This document shows, piece by piece, positions 26,231-38,105 of a DNA stretch of 64,000 nt. This DNA is from Conus ventricosus (Eukaryota > Mollusca > Gastropoda > Neogastropoda > Conidae): assembly GCA_018398815.1 (NCBI GenBank), contig CM031618.1:54702245-54766244 (forward strand). Direction: 5' to 3'. The translations under genes and the position numbers were made by a program. Below the pieces are notes generated by a model. The model saw only the letters and a program-made list of their open reading frames with translations. It was not told the DNA's origin and did no database searches. Position 1 is the first letter of the stretch. Each line of letters begins with the position of its first letter.

Positions 26231-26524
26231 AGTTCCAGTGAACCTGCTGACACAGAGGGTCCCCACACCAGCTCTCCCTGGACATGGACAGTTGAGAGAA
26301 ACCGAGGCAACAGGAGGCACTTGCATTCTCTGAACCCCATCTGCTGCGAGTCCCGTTGGTGTTCACTGGCCATTGGCGTTACACAGCATGCTGCACTGAT
26401 GTCTGCAGCCTTCCGTAAGGACACCATTTCCAGACATCACATTCAGAACAGAGGAAGAGGCAGACAGACAACACTGCCCAGTGGACTGGGAAGAGCTCTG
26501 CTGCAGTCACGGCCCGATCCTCAG

Positions 26525-26960
26525 AGGTGGAGACAACTGATGCTGCCTCCATCACTGCACGCCCCCTGGTGGGCTCCCAGACCGGCGACACCAACACAAG
26601 GGAGACAACTGATCCTGCTTTCATCATTGCACGGCCCCCACACCGGCGACACCAACACAAGGGAGACAACTGATGCTGCCTCCATCACTGCACGCCCCCT
26701 GGTGGCTCCCAGACCGGTGACACCAACACAAGGGAGACAACTGATCCTGCTTTCATCATTGCACCCCCCCCCCCCCCCCATGCCGGTGACACCAACACAA
26801 GGGAGACAATTGATCCTGCTTTCATCATTGCACCCCCCCCCCCCCCCGGCGACACCAACACAAGGGAGACAACTGATGCTGCCTCCATCACTGCACACCC
26901 CCTGGTGGGCTCCCAGACTGGTGACACCAACGCAAGGGAGACAACTGACTGTGATCTCAC
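26525..26960 (+). repeat. Minisatellite of about 55-75 bp with C runs
   Basis: About seven units of GACACCAACACAAGGGAGAC, AACTGATSCTGCYTYCATCA and TTGCACNCCCC. Two units have their GC-rich spacer replaced by long C runs (26764-26779; about 26832-26847). The plus-strand 276-codon frame over this region is a repeat artefact. Confidence 0.88.
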
Positions 26961-29115
26961 AGCATGTAACCGATGGGTTCACCTTACGAAACTCACAGCT
27001 GTTGACTTGGGTTCTTTTGTAAAAAAAATAAAATCAACAAACCCATTGTGTGATTGTCAATCTCAACAACTCCCCAAGGGTAAAAAATCATGTGGATGCC
27101 AGGAGATTATGCAAGGTGATCCCTGTGTTTAGTCACAAACTAAACTGAACTGAACGTGGAAAGCTTGCTGGAAAGTGACTCCATCCTCTGTCCTAAATGT
27201 TTGATAATCAGCAGAAACACCTGAACAGAACTGTGTCATTGATCTATTACCTTTACACTGAGCCAGCCCACCTGCATCAACCCAGGTACCTTAGTTTCCT
27301 GGAATTCAGAATCGGTTCCAAGTTAGTTTTAACCAAGCAAATCAGATCCTGGATCGTGGGGTTACAGCAAGAGAGAAACTATGAACTGTCATAAGATTGT
27401 GGTCTAGGTTTGTGAACACACGGTTCATTCAAATGAAAACAACCTTCAACTGCTCCAAAGTCAATTCAGAACATCCACAAGACATTATTAGGGATTTAAA
27501 TTTAATGTTGAGAAGGTCCGGGTGGAATTGCTCTGTTATCAGCAGATGTGGTTTGTGCAAATGTAGTTCGGAAGGTGAAGTTTCATGCAAAGAGTGAAAA
27601 ACGCTTTAACAGATGGTGCAGATTTACCTACACAGACAGGGAATCGAGGAAATGTAGTCTTCATCCCTTTATTCCCCCGACCTATCCTGTTACCTGAGCA
27701 ACAAAACACCGACTGTATGATGATTCCTGCTCCTCATTCTCTTTCTTTTCAAAGTCTAGCAGCCTGAGTGAATATAAATGCGGTGATACCATGCAGACTA
27801 GTCAACACTTTGAATGCCTCCAAGAATGTCTAGACACTCTAATCATTTCCCCCAAGGTTCTTATCCACAAGTTCAACAGTAACAGGAACCAAATCAAAAA
27901 CCATACACACACGGTCCACGTCCATCTCCTCCCACATTTCAATGACAGTCATGTAACACAGAAACGTCAGCTCAGCTGTTGAAAACTTTTGGAATAGGCA
28001 ATGAGTGAGGCCTGCCCCCGCACCAGTTCAGGCTGCTGTCTCCAGTAGTGCTCCTGCCTGTACTTTCTCCGTGTCATGCAGCTCACCTGCCTCCCGTGAA
28101 ACCCATCAAGGGGTGATCAATCAGTCATCATCAGCCACCATGTTTGGCTGCTCAGTACTCTCTGTTCTCATTCCCTGCTCAACAGTTGCTCGACAATGAG
28201 GTGACGCTGCTCAGCACCGACTCAGCTGCTCAGCCGCCTGTAAACGTCGTTTCCCAGCTCAGCAGCCTCCTCAAAGACTGAAGCCTCCCACCGCCACAAA
28301 AACTTGGATCTTCCGGTGAACTCTACTCTCCTGGCTAATGTCCCTTTCCAGTGTCCAGCGACGCAGATGTATTAAAAATTCAGCATTTTTGTTTTTCACT
28401 AAAAAAAAAAAAAAAAAAAAAAAATCAAAGACAGACAATGTTCACATTTTTTTCTTCAGGTAATATCAAGCCTCCTACATCATAGAAACCGGTACAAAGG
28501 TCTATTCACGTCTGTTGTTGTAACACACGTCACGTGCCATGCCGGCTTCCAGCGGCCACACACTGCAATGTTCTTGTACGTCGACGTGCAGTTCCAGGCT
28601 CCATGCCAGGCAGAAAGGCGTTGAATCTGACCGTGGATGAAAGAGCTACTCACACCCCGGTGTGGGAAGCCTGCCGCACGCCTATGGCCAAGCCACCTCG
28701 TCACCCTCAAGCACGCACCATGCCCCTACAGCCTCGTTCCGGGCACAGCCAGCCTAAGCGTCACGATACAGCAAAAATGAGCGGCGAATGTTTTTGGCAC
28801 AGGCAGGGTGGTACGGGGGGGAGCGACGCCCAGTCGAAGGTGGTGGAACAGGGAGGCTCAGAACTGTGGGTAGTGGGCTGGAACACCTGCCCCTTTCTTC
28901 TGCCCCTCGTGCAAGGTTGTCTCCCTTGTCTCCCTGTGTGTCCGGCTCCCCCACAACCACCCTGCTCTCACCACCCCGTGTCTCTGAAGTCCGCTGCCAG
29001 GATCTACGACACTCCTGGCCACATGCGCACACACACACGCGCACACACACACACACACTCAGCATCAGAGTCTCCCGCCCCCCCTCCCCTGACCCCCCCT
29101 ATTTCCCTTGAGCTT
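26961..29115. other. Region just downstream of the Cip4-like stop
   Basis: Expected to hold at least the start of the 3' UTR (minus strand). Contains a minus-strand AATAAA at 27668-27673, an A24 run near 28400 and a C/A-rich stretch at 29030-29065. The plus-strand 249-codon frame at 28534-29283 runs antisense across the SH3 exon and is not a gene. Confidence 0.45.
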
Positions 29116-29279
29116 TTACACTTGATCCTGGCCATAGTAATGACACTGCACGTAAGAGGAAGGAACAAAGCCTTCGGTGCCGTCCGATTTTCTCACTCGT
29201 GTCCAGCCGTCGCCCTGGTCTTCCTCCAGGATCTGCATCTCCTCGTTCTCCCCCATTGGCACCGACCCCTCATTCATGG
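29116..29279 (-). CDS. Cip4: Cip4-like terminal exon (SH3 domain and stop)
   Basis: The last coding exon (phase 1; 2 nt plus 54 codons including TAA). It reads MNEGSVPMGENEEMQILEED, then QGDGWTRVRKSDGTEGFVPS and a short tail. The order of SH3 landmarks is complete when joined to exon 9: ALYPF, the acidic RT-loop region, DGWTRVR and GFVPSSYV. These correspond to the 'EEDKGDGWTRxRRxxxEEGYVPTSYV' signature of the family. The tail after SYV is only 11 residues (QCHYYGQDQV after V). The acceptor is TTGTTGTTGCTAG, preceded by an AAC/GTT triplet run. Confidence 0.95.
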
Positions 29280-29416
29280 CTAGCAACAACAACAACAACA
29301 TCATGAACAATTTCAAAACACGGCACATTACTAATGAACATTTTGTTTTTTAAAATCAATTAAACATCGTTTTAAAAACAATCAAAGAAGTTTCTTAAAA
29401 CTTGATCAAAGCGTAA

Positions 29417-29500
29417 GGTACGGTATGGTAATGTTGCTTATAGCCCAGCCGACTGCAAAGGGCCATAGCAGGGCTGTCACCGCGCTGAAGTCAACTCACA
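29417..29500 (+). repeat. Single diverged copy of the 85-bp repeat
   Basis: Shares TACGGTATGG upstream, then GCTTATAGCCCAGCCGACTG, CAGGGCTGTCACCGC and CAACTCAC with the start of the array at 19975-20100, so it is a dispersed repeat and not only a local duplication. Confidence 0.65.
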
Positions 29501-29892
29501 ACAAATCGTTCAAAAAATTAAAAAGGTCAATGAGTAAAATTATCAACAACAGCAATAAGCAAATTTCTTCAAGGCTGAGCAGCGGTTCGGTTTGGCAGAA
29601 ACACACAAGTGTGGGAGCGGGATGCTCTCTCACACTGGTCCCCGACTAAACAACTATAGTCATCTGTGGAGAACACAGTGGTGGGGTTTTCAGTGTATGC
29701 TGAACTGAAATAACCACCACTGAACATCGTTCAATGTGAATGAGAAGCAGTGCACTCTCATGTGTGGTCGTTTGCCTCATTACGATCCGATGCAGACTAC
29801 CCTCTGCCTGCTGCTGGTCATAGAGGAATCAGACTGAACGGTCCGGAATAATGCCACCAAGAAGATGCAGATGAACAGAACGACCGAAGGAA

Positions 29893-30836
29893 CAGAGGTT
29901 CCGTTAGACCGGCATATGCCGGTTTTTACCGGTAAATATTTGCCTTGTACCGAAAAAAATAAAAGCCGCCGGTACCGTGTACCGGCAGAACATCTGAGCG
30001 CTTTGACTCTCTTCTATCCCTGCACTGTCTGTCACTCCGCCTGTCAGCGGGTGAGCGGGGATGGCAGGCAGGAAATAAGCCATGCCATGCCGACAACAAT
30101 ACATCTGACATCACTCCTCTTCCCCCTTCCTTTCAGTCCCAGGACCTTTGCCCCCTTTTTTTTTCAATGGACAGCGCTGATTACTACAGCACTCGCGTCA
30201 AAATGGACGGTTCCATTTTTCTTTGAGAACCCCAGGTTCCCTAGCGTGTAGCCAAAGTTTCGTGTGTGCGTGTCATGCTGACAGTCTGACCCTGGATTGA
30301 ACTTGCGGTAATCCCCGACCCAGTTTTCAATTGACTGTCGCTGTTTTCAACATCACTTTGAGTAACTGCATGGTTCGATGACGAACACTGACGGAATTCT
30401 TTCGCACGTGTGGATAGGTAAGTGAGAAGTTTGTTAAGTTTGTTTTGTTTGTTTGTTTGTTTGTTTGTTTTTCAAGTTACGTTTTGGTTGGTTGGTTTGG
30501 TTTTGTTTTGTTTTGTTTTGCTTTTTGTTTTCATTTATGATTTTTTTGCATGTTACTCTCTCCGTCGACTTTTCTGTTGAGTTCAGTTGACTGAAGGCTG
30601 TCACTGACAAGCCTGTTACAGCTGACTGAAGGCTGTCACTGAGAAGCCTGTTACGTGCTATCCGTGCCGGTAGGCTGCTCGCTATCGCCCGTTCGCGTGA
30701 CCCAGAATCGCGGTTGAGTGTGTAGTGCATGGCAGGCAGCCAAGCGCGGTACCGGCTGATTTAAGACTTGTACCGGAAATTTTTGTTGTTGTCGGTACCA
30801 AGTACCGGCAAAGTCTATAGTCTAGCGGAACCTCTG
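29893..30836. mobile_element. Non-autonomous hAT-like element (944 bp)
   Basis: The inverted termini CAGAGGTTCCGYTAGAC (29893-29909 and, inverted, 30820-30836; one mismatch) are flanked by the 5-bp direct repeat AGGAA (29888-29892 and 30837-30841). Both subterminal regions are rich in TACCGG/CCGGTA words (29910-29990 and 30748-30812), a likely array of transposase binding sites. No transposase motif was found inside. The interior holds a GTTT microsatellite (about 30441-30472) and a 34-bp tandem pair (about 30588-30655). It lies in the last intron of the Cip4-like gene. A 5-bp duplication is shorter than the usual hAT 8 bp. Confidence 0.82.
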
Positions 30837-31048
30837 AGGAACGAATTTTAATTTCAAGAGGGTAATGGATTAAGCTAAAATACCTTTTTTTGTACATCCA
30901 GCCCTCTGGGCAAGAACAAAAATATATATATAGTAAGAAACAAAATCAAACAATATATAAGGAAAAAGAAAAGAAAAAAATTAACGCAAAATGAACAGGG
31001 CATGAGGACAGGGAGGTGGGGGTGGGGTGGGAAGAAAGAGAGACAAAG

Positions 31049-31049
<1 letters not shown>

Positions 31050-31121
<72 letters not shown>
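31050..31121 (+). repeat. GA microsatellite in last intron
   Basis: GA repeats with a single AA interruption, about 140 bp downstream (on the transcript) of the exon 31258-31364 donor. Confidence 0.95.
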
Positions 31122-31257
31122 CACGACAGGTAGTCAGGCAGGAATAAAGGGGGAGAAAGACTATGAAGCAAAAAGGATAAACACGCTCGCCCTCAACAGA
31201 GAACCAATGAGCAATGGACAGAAAGACACCAACACAAACATATCACAGAGCCAAGAC

Positions 31258-31364
31258 CTTCGAACGGGTACAGCGCTCGACAAGTGCCGATGACGGGAAA
31301 CTCGTGGTCCCCATCTATCTCTGTGTCAGCAAACTCATCGCCATCCTCATCCCCATCGATGGGT
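31258..31364 (-). CDS. Cip4: Cip4-like exon 9 in window (acidic linker and SH3 start)
   Basis: A 107-nt exon (phase 2 to 1). It encodes PIDGDEDGDEFADTEIDGD, then a stretch ending PVIGTCRALYPFE. This is the '[26 protein letters not shown]' acidic block of FBP17/Toca-1 followed by the ALYPF motif that opens the SH3 domain. The acceptor is a TG repeat followed by TTTCAG. The donor GAAG/GTCTTG is not the usual GTRAGT type but gives correct phase with the SH3 exon. Confidence 0.93.
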
Positions 31365-32839
31365 CTGAAACACACACACACACACAGTGTTCCTGGATAA
31401 ACTGTCACTTTCACATCACTAGACACTCTCGTCAGTTTCAGGACGATTTCTAAAATCTACACAATGACAGAGCTAAACACGATTTGTGCCGATGGGATGA
31501 CTCTGTTGGACAGAAATATGATGTTTCACAATATTTCGACTTGTGTGTCTTCAACAGCTGTCATTAGGATACCTTTATGGTGTGTGTTTGTGCATACTTG
31601 GGCCTGTGTGAGTGTGGTGTTTTGAGTTCCATCCAAGTGTGGAAAGAAAGCACTGTATATTCATTATCATGATCTTCATCATCATCATCACCACAACACT
31701 TATCAATGGTGGGAGTCAGGACCGAATTGCAGGTTTTTAATTGCTAAGAAGTTCAGTGTCTCGGATGCCTTTGCCATAGACAGTACAGGCAGTGCATTTT
31801 CAAGTTCTGGTGACATCAACGCTGCATGTTCTTTCATGTTATGAACCTTGTTTCACCAGAAACAGTGACCTTAGTCCATTTCTGTGTCTTCAATCTGAAG
31901 AAGTGTTTTGGTACTAAGGACTGGATCAAAGTTAATGTCAATCTGTCAAAAAGTTACAAAGCATATATTCTTTTTTTTTTTTTGAACCTCACAGAGTTGT
32001 ACAGTCTTCGTGACACCAGCAGAAACATAACAGACACAGGAGAAAAGGAAAGAAAGAATAAAAAAAAAACCCACCCCAAAACTATAGAAATAAGGAACAT
32101 GTTAAGTGAAATAAAAAAGCATATATTCTATATCTTTTACGAGTTTATCTCTTTTTTTGTCTTTTCACATTTTTCCCACATACTCCACAACCTTTACTCT
32201 CACAGTGCATTATGTGGGTATTTTCAGCTGGTAGCATCCCATCAGGTTTTTCACAGCCTCACAGAACATCACATAAAACCCACAGTTTTCCTCAACAACA
32301 AAATGAAGCACATCTCTCACTTGGCAATGGTCACATACAGATCATGAATCATGTTATAATCAATCGATATCAAGTTAAAGCAGCACATAAAGACACGTTG
32401 AAAACACACACAAACCAGCACTCTTGGGGTGGGTACAAGTAGAAAGAAAGAAGCCCTACACACCACGACACTGACACACGGTGCCAGAAGTCTGGTCAAA
32501 GCATCACTGAGGTCAGGGTGAGGGGGCACTACACACCTTGGTATCAGAGAGGAAGACAGGAGCAGAGACTGCGTACAGACATTGCTGGCTGTCCACAACT
32601 CCTCCAGAGAATCCAGGCATGTGAATCCAAAATTTCATGGTGGTCAATCTCTTTCATTATAGGATCATCTCAGCGTAAAATGGGTTTGCCTCTTTTGTTC
32701 GACAGAACAGTAATCTTTCTTTCCAGGTTGTTTCAATTTCTATCTGCGGTCAGCTCACTTTGAAACTAACTTTCATTCATACTGACTGCCACCCTTCGTT
32801 GTATTGCATTTGGCTTCCCATTATCCATTTTATGTGCAT

Positions 32840-32965
32840 TGTTCATTGTTTCATTGTCTTGGATGTTGTTCGCCTCGCCCGAAGAAGGCCAAAGAGGTTG
32901 AAATGTTTTGTCTTGTAATTTGTTTGTCTCTTTCGTTTGGCAGAACAGGCATTTTTCTTTTAAGT
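32840..32965 (+). repeat. Diverged relative of the palindrome arm
   Basis: CGCCCGAAGAAGGCCAAAGA, then GGTTGAAATGTTTTGTCTTG and TTTGTTTGTC parallel the 62838-62900 arm (CACCCGAGGAAGACCTAAGA / GGTCGAAAC / TTTTGTCTTGTGACTCGTTT). It is present here as a single copy in an intron of the Cip4-like gene. Confidence 0.55.
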
Positions 32966-34572
32966 TTACTGTTCCTTCTTCTTTCCCTTGAATTTCGATC
33001 ACCGGTGATTGACAGTTTTCTCTCCCCGAATTATGGTATCTGAAACAACATTTTTGATATCTGAAGCAATGTATCGCCTAAAAAACCCGAAATAGACACA
33101 TTCATCACAAAAATATGATTATTTTAGAAATAATGCGCAGAATGTTACGAAAAATTCATGCAAAATGCAAAAATCTCAAAAACTGTTGAGAGTTAAGAGA
33201 AAAAGAAAGGAATACACTTTTACATCTGTAGACTTCCATGCATTGCACCTTCCCAAAGGTCAAAAGGTCACAACACAATACCACTGATAACAAGCTGGCG
33301 GTGAAGTGCCTTTCTGAAGGTAACAGTTGTCAGCCATACTTGTTTCTGTTTTCTCAGCCAACGTTTGCAGGAGTTCCGTCTCTCTTACAATACAGTGAGT
33401 GACCGTATGACCATGCAAGATTCAACTGACTGGATAATCTATGGCAAAAACAAACAGACTGGCATACAGAATACTTCAGTCACTGCACAGTAGCAAACTG
33501 ATCGAGCTAGAAACTTGCTCGGCCCTGGCGGATGTTCTGCATCCTGAAGTATTTATGTAGTCGACACAGCGTACTTTCTGTATAGGTGTGCAGTACACAG
33601 CGCACTTATTGCACTGAAAATGTGTGGGCCGGTGCACAGGTCCTACAATAACCCAAGCAGCCAGTTCTTCACTTGCATCTGCGGCAGTGACATGTCACAA
33701 ATGACCTGCCAAAATGGGTCCCACTGTCTACGAGTATCCCACTCTTCCTTCACATCTCACTGACAAGTAAGAAAATGCCTGACCAAATGCAACCAGTCTT
33801 TAAAATTCTGATTCAAAAGAAAAGCGGAGGAGGGGGATGTGGGGAGAGGGGAGGAGGGACAGAGGAGTAGGCCTGCTTGATACGCCACTCTCCTATCAGG
33901 GCTTTTGCTTCTGAACACACCGCTCAATCGTGCAAAACAACACACAGGATCGAATTTCAGCCTGGTTCAATATCTGAAAGTGTTGCTTCTTGCTCTTCCT
34001 TGATTGTCACCTGCATCATTCTTGGCTTGAGTCAAAGTGCACACACACACACACACCACACATACACAACACCTCCACTCGCGTTACCTTCTAAAGCTGT
34101 GCCAAGAGAGACAGACAGTAACAAAACTGCAAATTTTTGCTCTCTTTTAGCAACCTGAGCACCCAAACTACGGTGGTTTTGAAACGGCGGTTCATCAACC
34201 ATCTGTAAATTCCTTTGTCTGTCCCTCCCCCCACCCTCCCCCTCAGACCCCCCTCCCTCCCCATACTTCTTACAGCAAGACTGGAGTCAGAGGAGATTCT
34301 TCCACCGCAACAGGCTATTCAGAGACAACACCACAGATATGTGCATGCTATCTAAGTATCACACACAGCATCATTACAACACGTATACATCCGTGTAACA
34401 TCACAAAGTTAACACAGGTTCTGCTCGTCTCATAGAAGACCTACTGAGTTCACTCCCATGTGCATGATTCTTCTGAACATAATTTCTATGAGAGAAACTG
34501 ACAGACAGAGACTGGCAGACAAGACCAATGTCAAGGCAGAGAAAGAGGAGACAGGGAGACAGACATGTGTTA

Positions 34573-34575
<3 letters not shown>

Positions 34576-34619
<44 letters not shown>

Positions 34620-34620
34620 G
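34576..34620 (+). repeat. GA microsatellite
   Basis: Pure GA repeat in an intron. Confidence 0.95.
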
Positions 34621-34928
34621 AGGCAGAGTGAGACAGACACAGAAAGAAACAGCAGACAGGCGGTGAAACAATGATGAGCTATCAAGAACCAGCGAGCCAG
34701 GTAGAGAAGAATATACACAAACTGATTTTTAAAAAAAAGGAAAAAAAAAAAAGAAAACCCAGCCAGAATAAAGAAAAGGTTAGTCACGAAGAGGAGCCAA
34801 GGCCACCCAAACACCAAACAACATTCCACGCAGAGGAGAAAAAAACGGTTACCAAAAAGAAAAAAAAAAAGTCACTGAGAAAGAAGAAGTTGGCAGTGTT
34901 TACAGACCCCGATGAACACAACACTTAC

Positions 34929-35062
34929 GCATACACATTATGCTGCTGCTGCGGTGTGCTGGGGGCCGACACCTGCTGCGGCTGGTGGCCGCTGTCCGAG
35001 GAGTGGATGCTGTCCCCTGACATGCTGTTGCGGCGCTTGCCTTCACAGTCTGCCAGGTAGCC
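34929..35062 (-). CDS. Cip4: Cip4-like exon 8 in window (HR1-SH3 linker)
   Basis: A 134-nt exon (phase 0 to 2) starting GYLADCEGKRRNSMSGDSIH, then a Ser/Pro/Gln-rich stretch ending TPQQQHNVYA. The first residues parallel the family 'EAWLAEVEGR' just after HR1. The Ser-rich part is a plausible unstructured, phosphorylatable linker, which is inference. Acceptor GTCCTGTTCCAG and donor GTAAGTG are both strong. Confidence 0.92.
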
Positions 35063-37972
35063 CTGGAACAGGACGGCCACAAAGAGAGATCGTTTTAAAC
35101 CCCTCGACTCTGACCTGTGGATTGTAAAGCTGCTGTTGGTGTATTTCTCCATTAAAATGAGTGCATCTCCTAAAAAAAAAGTGTGTATACATCTTCCAAA
35201 TTTGTGAATTTTTGTAAAAGCAGGGGTCCCTGCTATTCGTCCAGCTTCATCCAGATGTGAGTACGTGCGCATGACTTTGCACAAGTTGTCCCTCTTTGGT
35301 TGTAGTGCTCAAACACAATGGCTGTACACCGCAAGTGCAACTACCCTCAAGAACGTCGTCTCGACACCCCCCCCCCCCCCCCCCCCCCCCCCCCGCCGCA
35401 TTTTTTTTAACGGTTCGTCGTCTTCATCACATTTTTGCCAAACATGTGTACAAAATATGGTGAAATCGTACGGGTAAACAGCTAGTATGACGAACGAGAC
35501 AACTTGAAGTCTCAAATTTTCTTTCTTTTTTTGTTTTTGGTATAGGCATGCCCTGAGGCCTTCACTACACTGTTACGCAATACAGAGTTACTAGGAAGAT
35601 TCCATGACTGGGACAGTGCAAACGTCACTGGAGTTCCAGGAGGTGGTCCGTTAGGCGTGCCCCTCTCCCTTGGAAATATTTTGAAACTTGCTTTTAAACT
35701 GGAACAATCTGCCACAAATCTGAACACTGAGCTGTGTATTGCAGGCTTTTCGGTCCAATCAACCACTATGACCTTTTGTTCACCCTGCTTATATCCATTT
35801 CTTTCACTTTTGCTGCATCTTGTTGGTGTACCATGTGAGAACATATTACTTTGGAGCCTGACAAAATGGCAACTGCTCGCTCTTGAGAAGAAGTGCCCAG
35901 GAGATTTTTTTTTTTTTTTGCTGTCCCAACCTCTGCGCCACCTCAGAGGCAGTGCACCCACGCCGCTCATTCCGACACCCCCGTCCACAGCCATAGCCCG
36001 GCTGGCCCCGCCGCAGCCCCGGCACCAGCAATCCACAGGGAGCAGTCAATGTCAAGTCGTCAAGAGGCAACCCACCGGAGGGGACAATGCACTGCTGCCG
36101 AGTCACTTCGGTGTTTCAGTGGCGCCTGTTCTGATCTAACATACGCAGGACACCACCTACTAAGCCCCCTACTGACGACAATAATTGCTTAGTCGCGGAG
36201 CCGGCGTGAGTGAGCTCTCCCTCCGGAGGGCGCCACCACGTCTGTCCAACGACAGCCCCCATGGACCCGCCGATACCGGTGACCCCGACGGAAGCAAACC
36301 AAGGCCACAGACGTGGAGAGGACATCGAAATTGAGGTCACCATGAGAGCAGGGCATGAAGGGCCACAGAACTTGAGACAATTTTTTTTAATGCTGATCAA
36401 TGGGAATGAGGATGATTAAGATGATGCTACGGATTTCCATTTCGGTTTGAGACTGCATGACAGGGCTGTACTCTACGCTTCCTTTCATAATATATCCTGG
36501 CGTCAACCAGGCCCGAGAGATACAGGCACCTGCAGTGTTGGTCAGGAAATTTGAGCAACACTCTCAGAAGCACATCCATTAAGTGGATGAAACTCGACTG
36601 TGTGGTCCCAGTCTTCCCAACTGAGTCCGCAGCAAACTCAACTCTGGGTAGGAGCCGGTCGGAGCAGAAAAAACCCACATGACTCTGATGGGATTCGAAC
36701 CCACGACCTCCCAGCCGGGAGTCCGCGACGCTAACCACTTCGCCACGGCGGCTGGTCATCCCCAGGAGATTATGTGACGTCACGGTCATCCGCAAGTATA
36801 CAAACAACACGACCTGTGCTCCTCAAATTCTACTGCCAGTTCTGTCTTTCTCCATCATCTTTTTTTTTTCCAATTAATTATTTTTCTCTTGCGTTTTTTC
36901 ATTTTGGCATTTCACTTAAATCTGCAAATTCACTGAATAGTGGGAGCCGTGGGGTTGCCTTCAGCTCTTGGCAAAACAATCTTCGTTATCCTGAAAAGGG
37001 GTTCAATCCTCAAAACATGGATTGTGGCTGCCTACATGGAAGTGATACCCAAACAAACAAACAAAAAACAAAAGAGCATGCACACTATTCACACATCCAG
37101 CTTTTGCAAGTGAGGATGCATCGATACATACACTGAGTGATCCCGCTTCACACATTCTTCTGCGATAATTTCATTCAGGTAGATCGATTGTACCTTCATA
37201 CGCTCCTCAAAGTTCAAAGTGAATGCAGAGTTTGTCTGCCCGCATGCCCAGGTGATCAAGAACAACCATAATGTTCTCACTTGGCTGGCAAGTGATAGTG
37301 ATAGCGACTTAACCAGGCACCGCCTACTTGCCTCCCTGTCCCCTCTAAGTTCAACCGCAGATGGCAATCAGACAAGACAGCTAGTGTGCATACTGTCTGT
37401 GACAGACCACAACTTTCACGCGTTTTGGGCTGGGAAGACAAGTCTGTGGTGACTTCTTTCACCAAGGCACGGTAATCTTCTCAAGGAGAGTCTGTTTAAC
37501 TTTTTAAAGCGGACATAAGCTACATTAACTTAACTTCAAATTCACACAAACAGATTATACGTTCTGTGCTTATTCAGGAAAGCCTACTAAACTTTTTTAA
37601 AACAGTTCTCAACTTATTCAGATTTTAAGATCAAATCAAATACACCTTAAAACAATTGACATCAGATACATTAACAGTTCTTCAAATCCACCCAAACAGC
37701 ATCCCAAAAACAGATCTAAAAAAAAAAAAAAAAAAAAGGATTTGGCATATTATTATTTTTTTAAATCACTAAAACAAGCAAAAATGGAAATTACCCCCTT
37801 GTTGCCCCCTCCTCTTCATCGCCTCCCACAACAATGTGCAGACTGCTTAACTTGCACAATGTCAAAACAGAACACGAACGGAAACCACAACATGCACATC
37901 TCTCTCTCTTTCCTCCTCCCTCATCCATCACTCCCTTTTCTCTCTCTCTCTCTCTCTCTCTCGCTATCTTAC
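35063..37972 (-). other. Intron of the Cip4-like gene
   Basis: 2.9-kb intron containing the full-length SINE and a C run (35367-35394). The remainder is unremarkable. Confidence 0.75.
35907..36760 (-). mobile_element. Long tRNA-derived, dimer-like SINE, full length
   Basis: An 854-bp insertion on the minus strand flanked by the 11-bp duplication CCCAGGAGATT (35896-35906 and 36761-36771). The 5' end (36684-36754) is tRNA-like and has good internal pol III boxes on the minus strand: A box TGGCGAAGTGG and B box GGTTCGAATCC. The 3' end is a poly(A) tail (T run on the plus strand, starting at about 35905). An internal A-tract (T8 on plus, 36381-36388) separates a tRNA-headed part of about 370 bp from a second part of about 460 bp, suggesting a dimeric or composite structure. 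It lies in the Cip4-like intron between exons 34929-35062 and 37973-38105. A diverged copy is at 20282-20965. Confidence 0.88.
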
Positions 37973-38105
37973 CTCAAACTTGTGCAGTTCCTGTCGGATG
38001 GCATCCAGCTTTTGAGCGTTCTCTTCCACTTTCTTCTCCAGCATGTTGGGGTCGCCCAAGGCTGGGTTGTTGGCATAGACATCCTTCAGCTTCAACATGC
38101 CTTCC
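37973..38105 (-). CDS. Cip4: Cip4-like exon 7 in window (second half of HR1)
   Basis: A 133-nt exon (phase 2 to 0). After the split arginine codon it reads EGMLKLKDVYANNPALGDPN and ends LDAIRQELHKFE, matching the family '[40 protein letters not shown]'. This is the second HR1 helix. The acceptor is GTCTCCTTCAG and the donor GTAAGAT; a CT/GA microsatellite (about 37938-37962) lies a few bases inside the next intron. Confidence 0.95.

Larger units (their letters stand above)
31365..34928 (-). other. Intron of the Cip4-like gene
   Basis: 3.6-kb intron. Holds the palindrome-arm relative (32840-32965), short CAGAACAG-containing repeat pieces near 32700 and 32940, and a GA microsatellite. No exon seen. 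Confidence 0.7.

Noticed and set aside
26192..27022. Plus-strand frame of 276 codons
   Set aside because: Runs through SINE remnant and minisatellite; repetitive peptide, no domain.
27668..27673. AATAAA on the minus strand as the Cip4-like poly(A) signal
   Set aside because: One hexamer 1.4 kb after the stop in AT-rich DNA is not enough to place a transcript end.
28534..29283. Plus-strand frame of 249 codons
   Set aside because: Antisense to the SH3 exon and continues into low-complexity sequence; no recognisable domain.
36684..36754. Stand-alone tRNA gene
   Set aside because: The pol III boxes are good, but the sequence is the head of a SINE bounded by target-site duplications.
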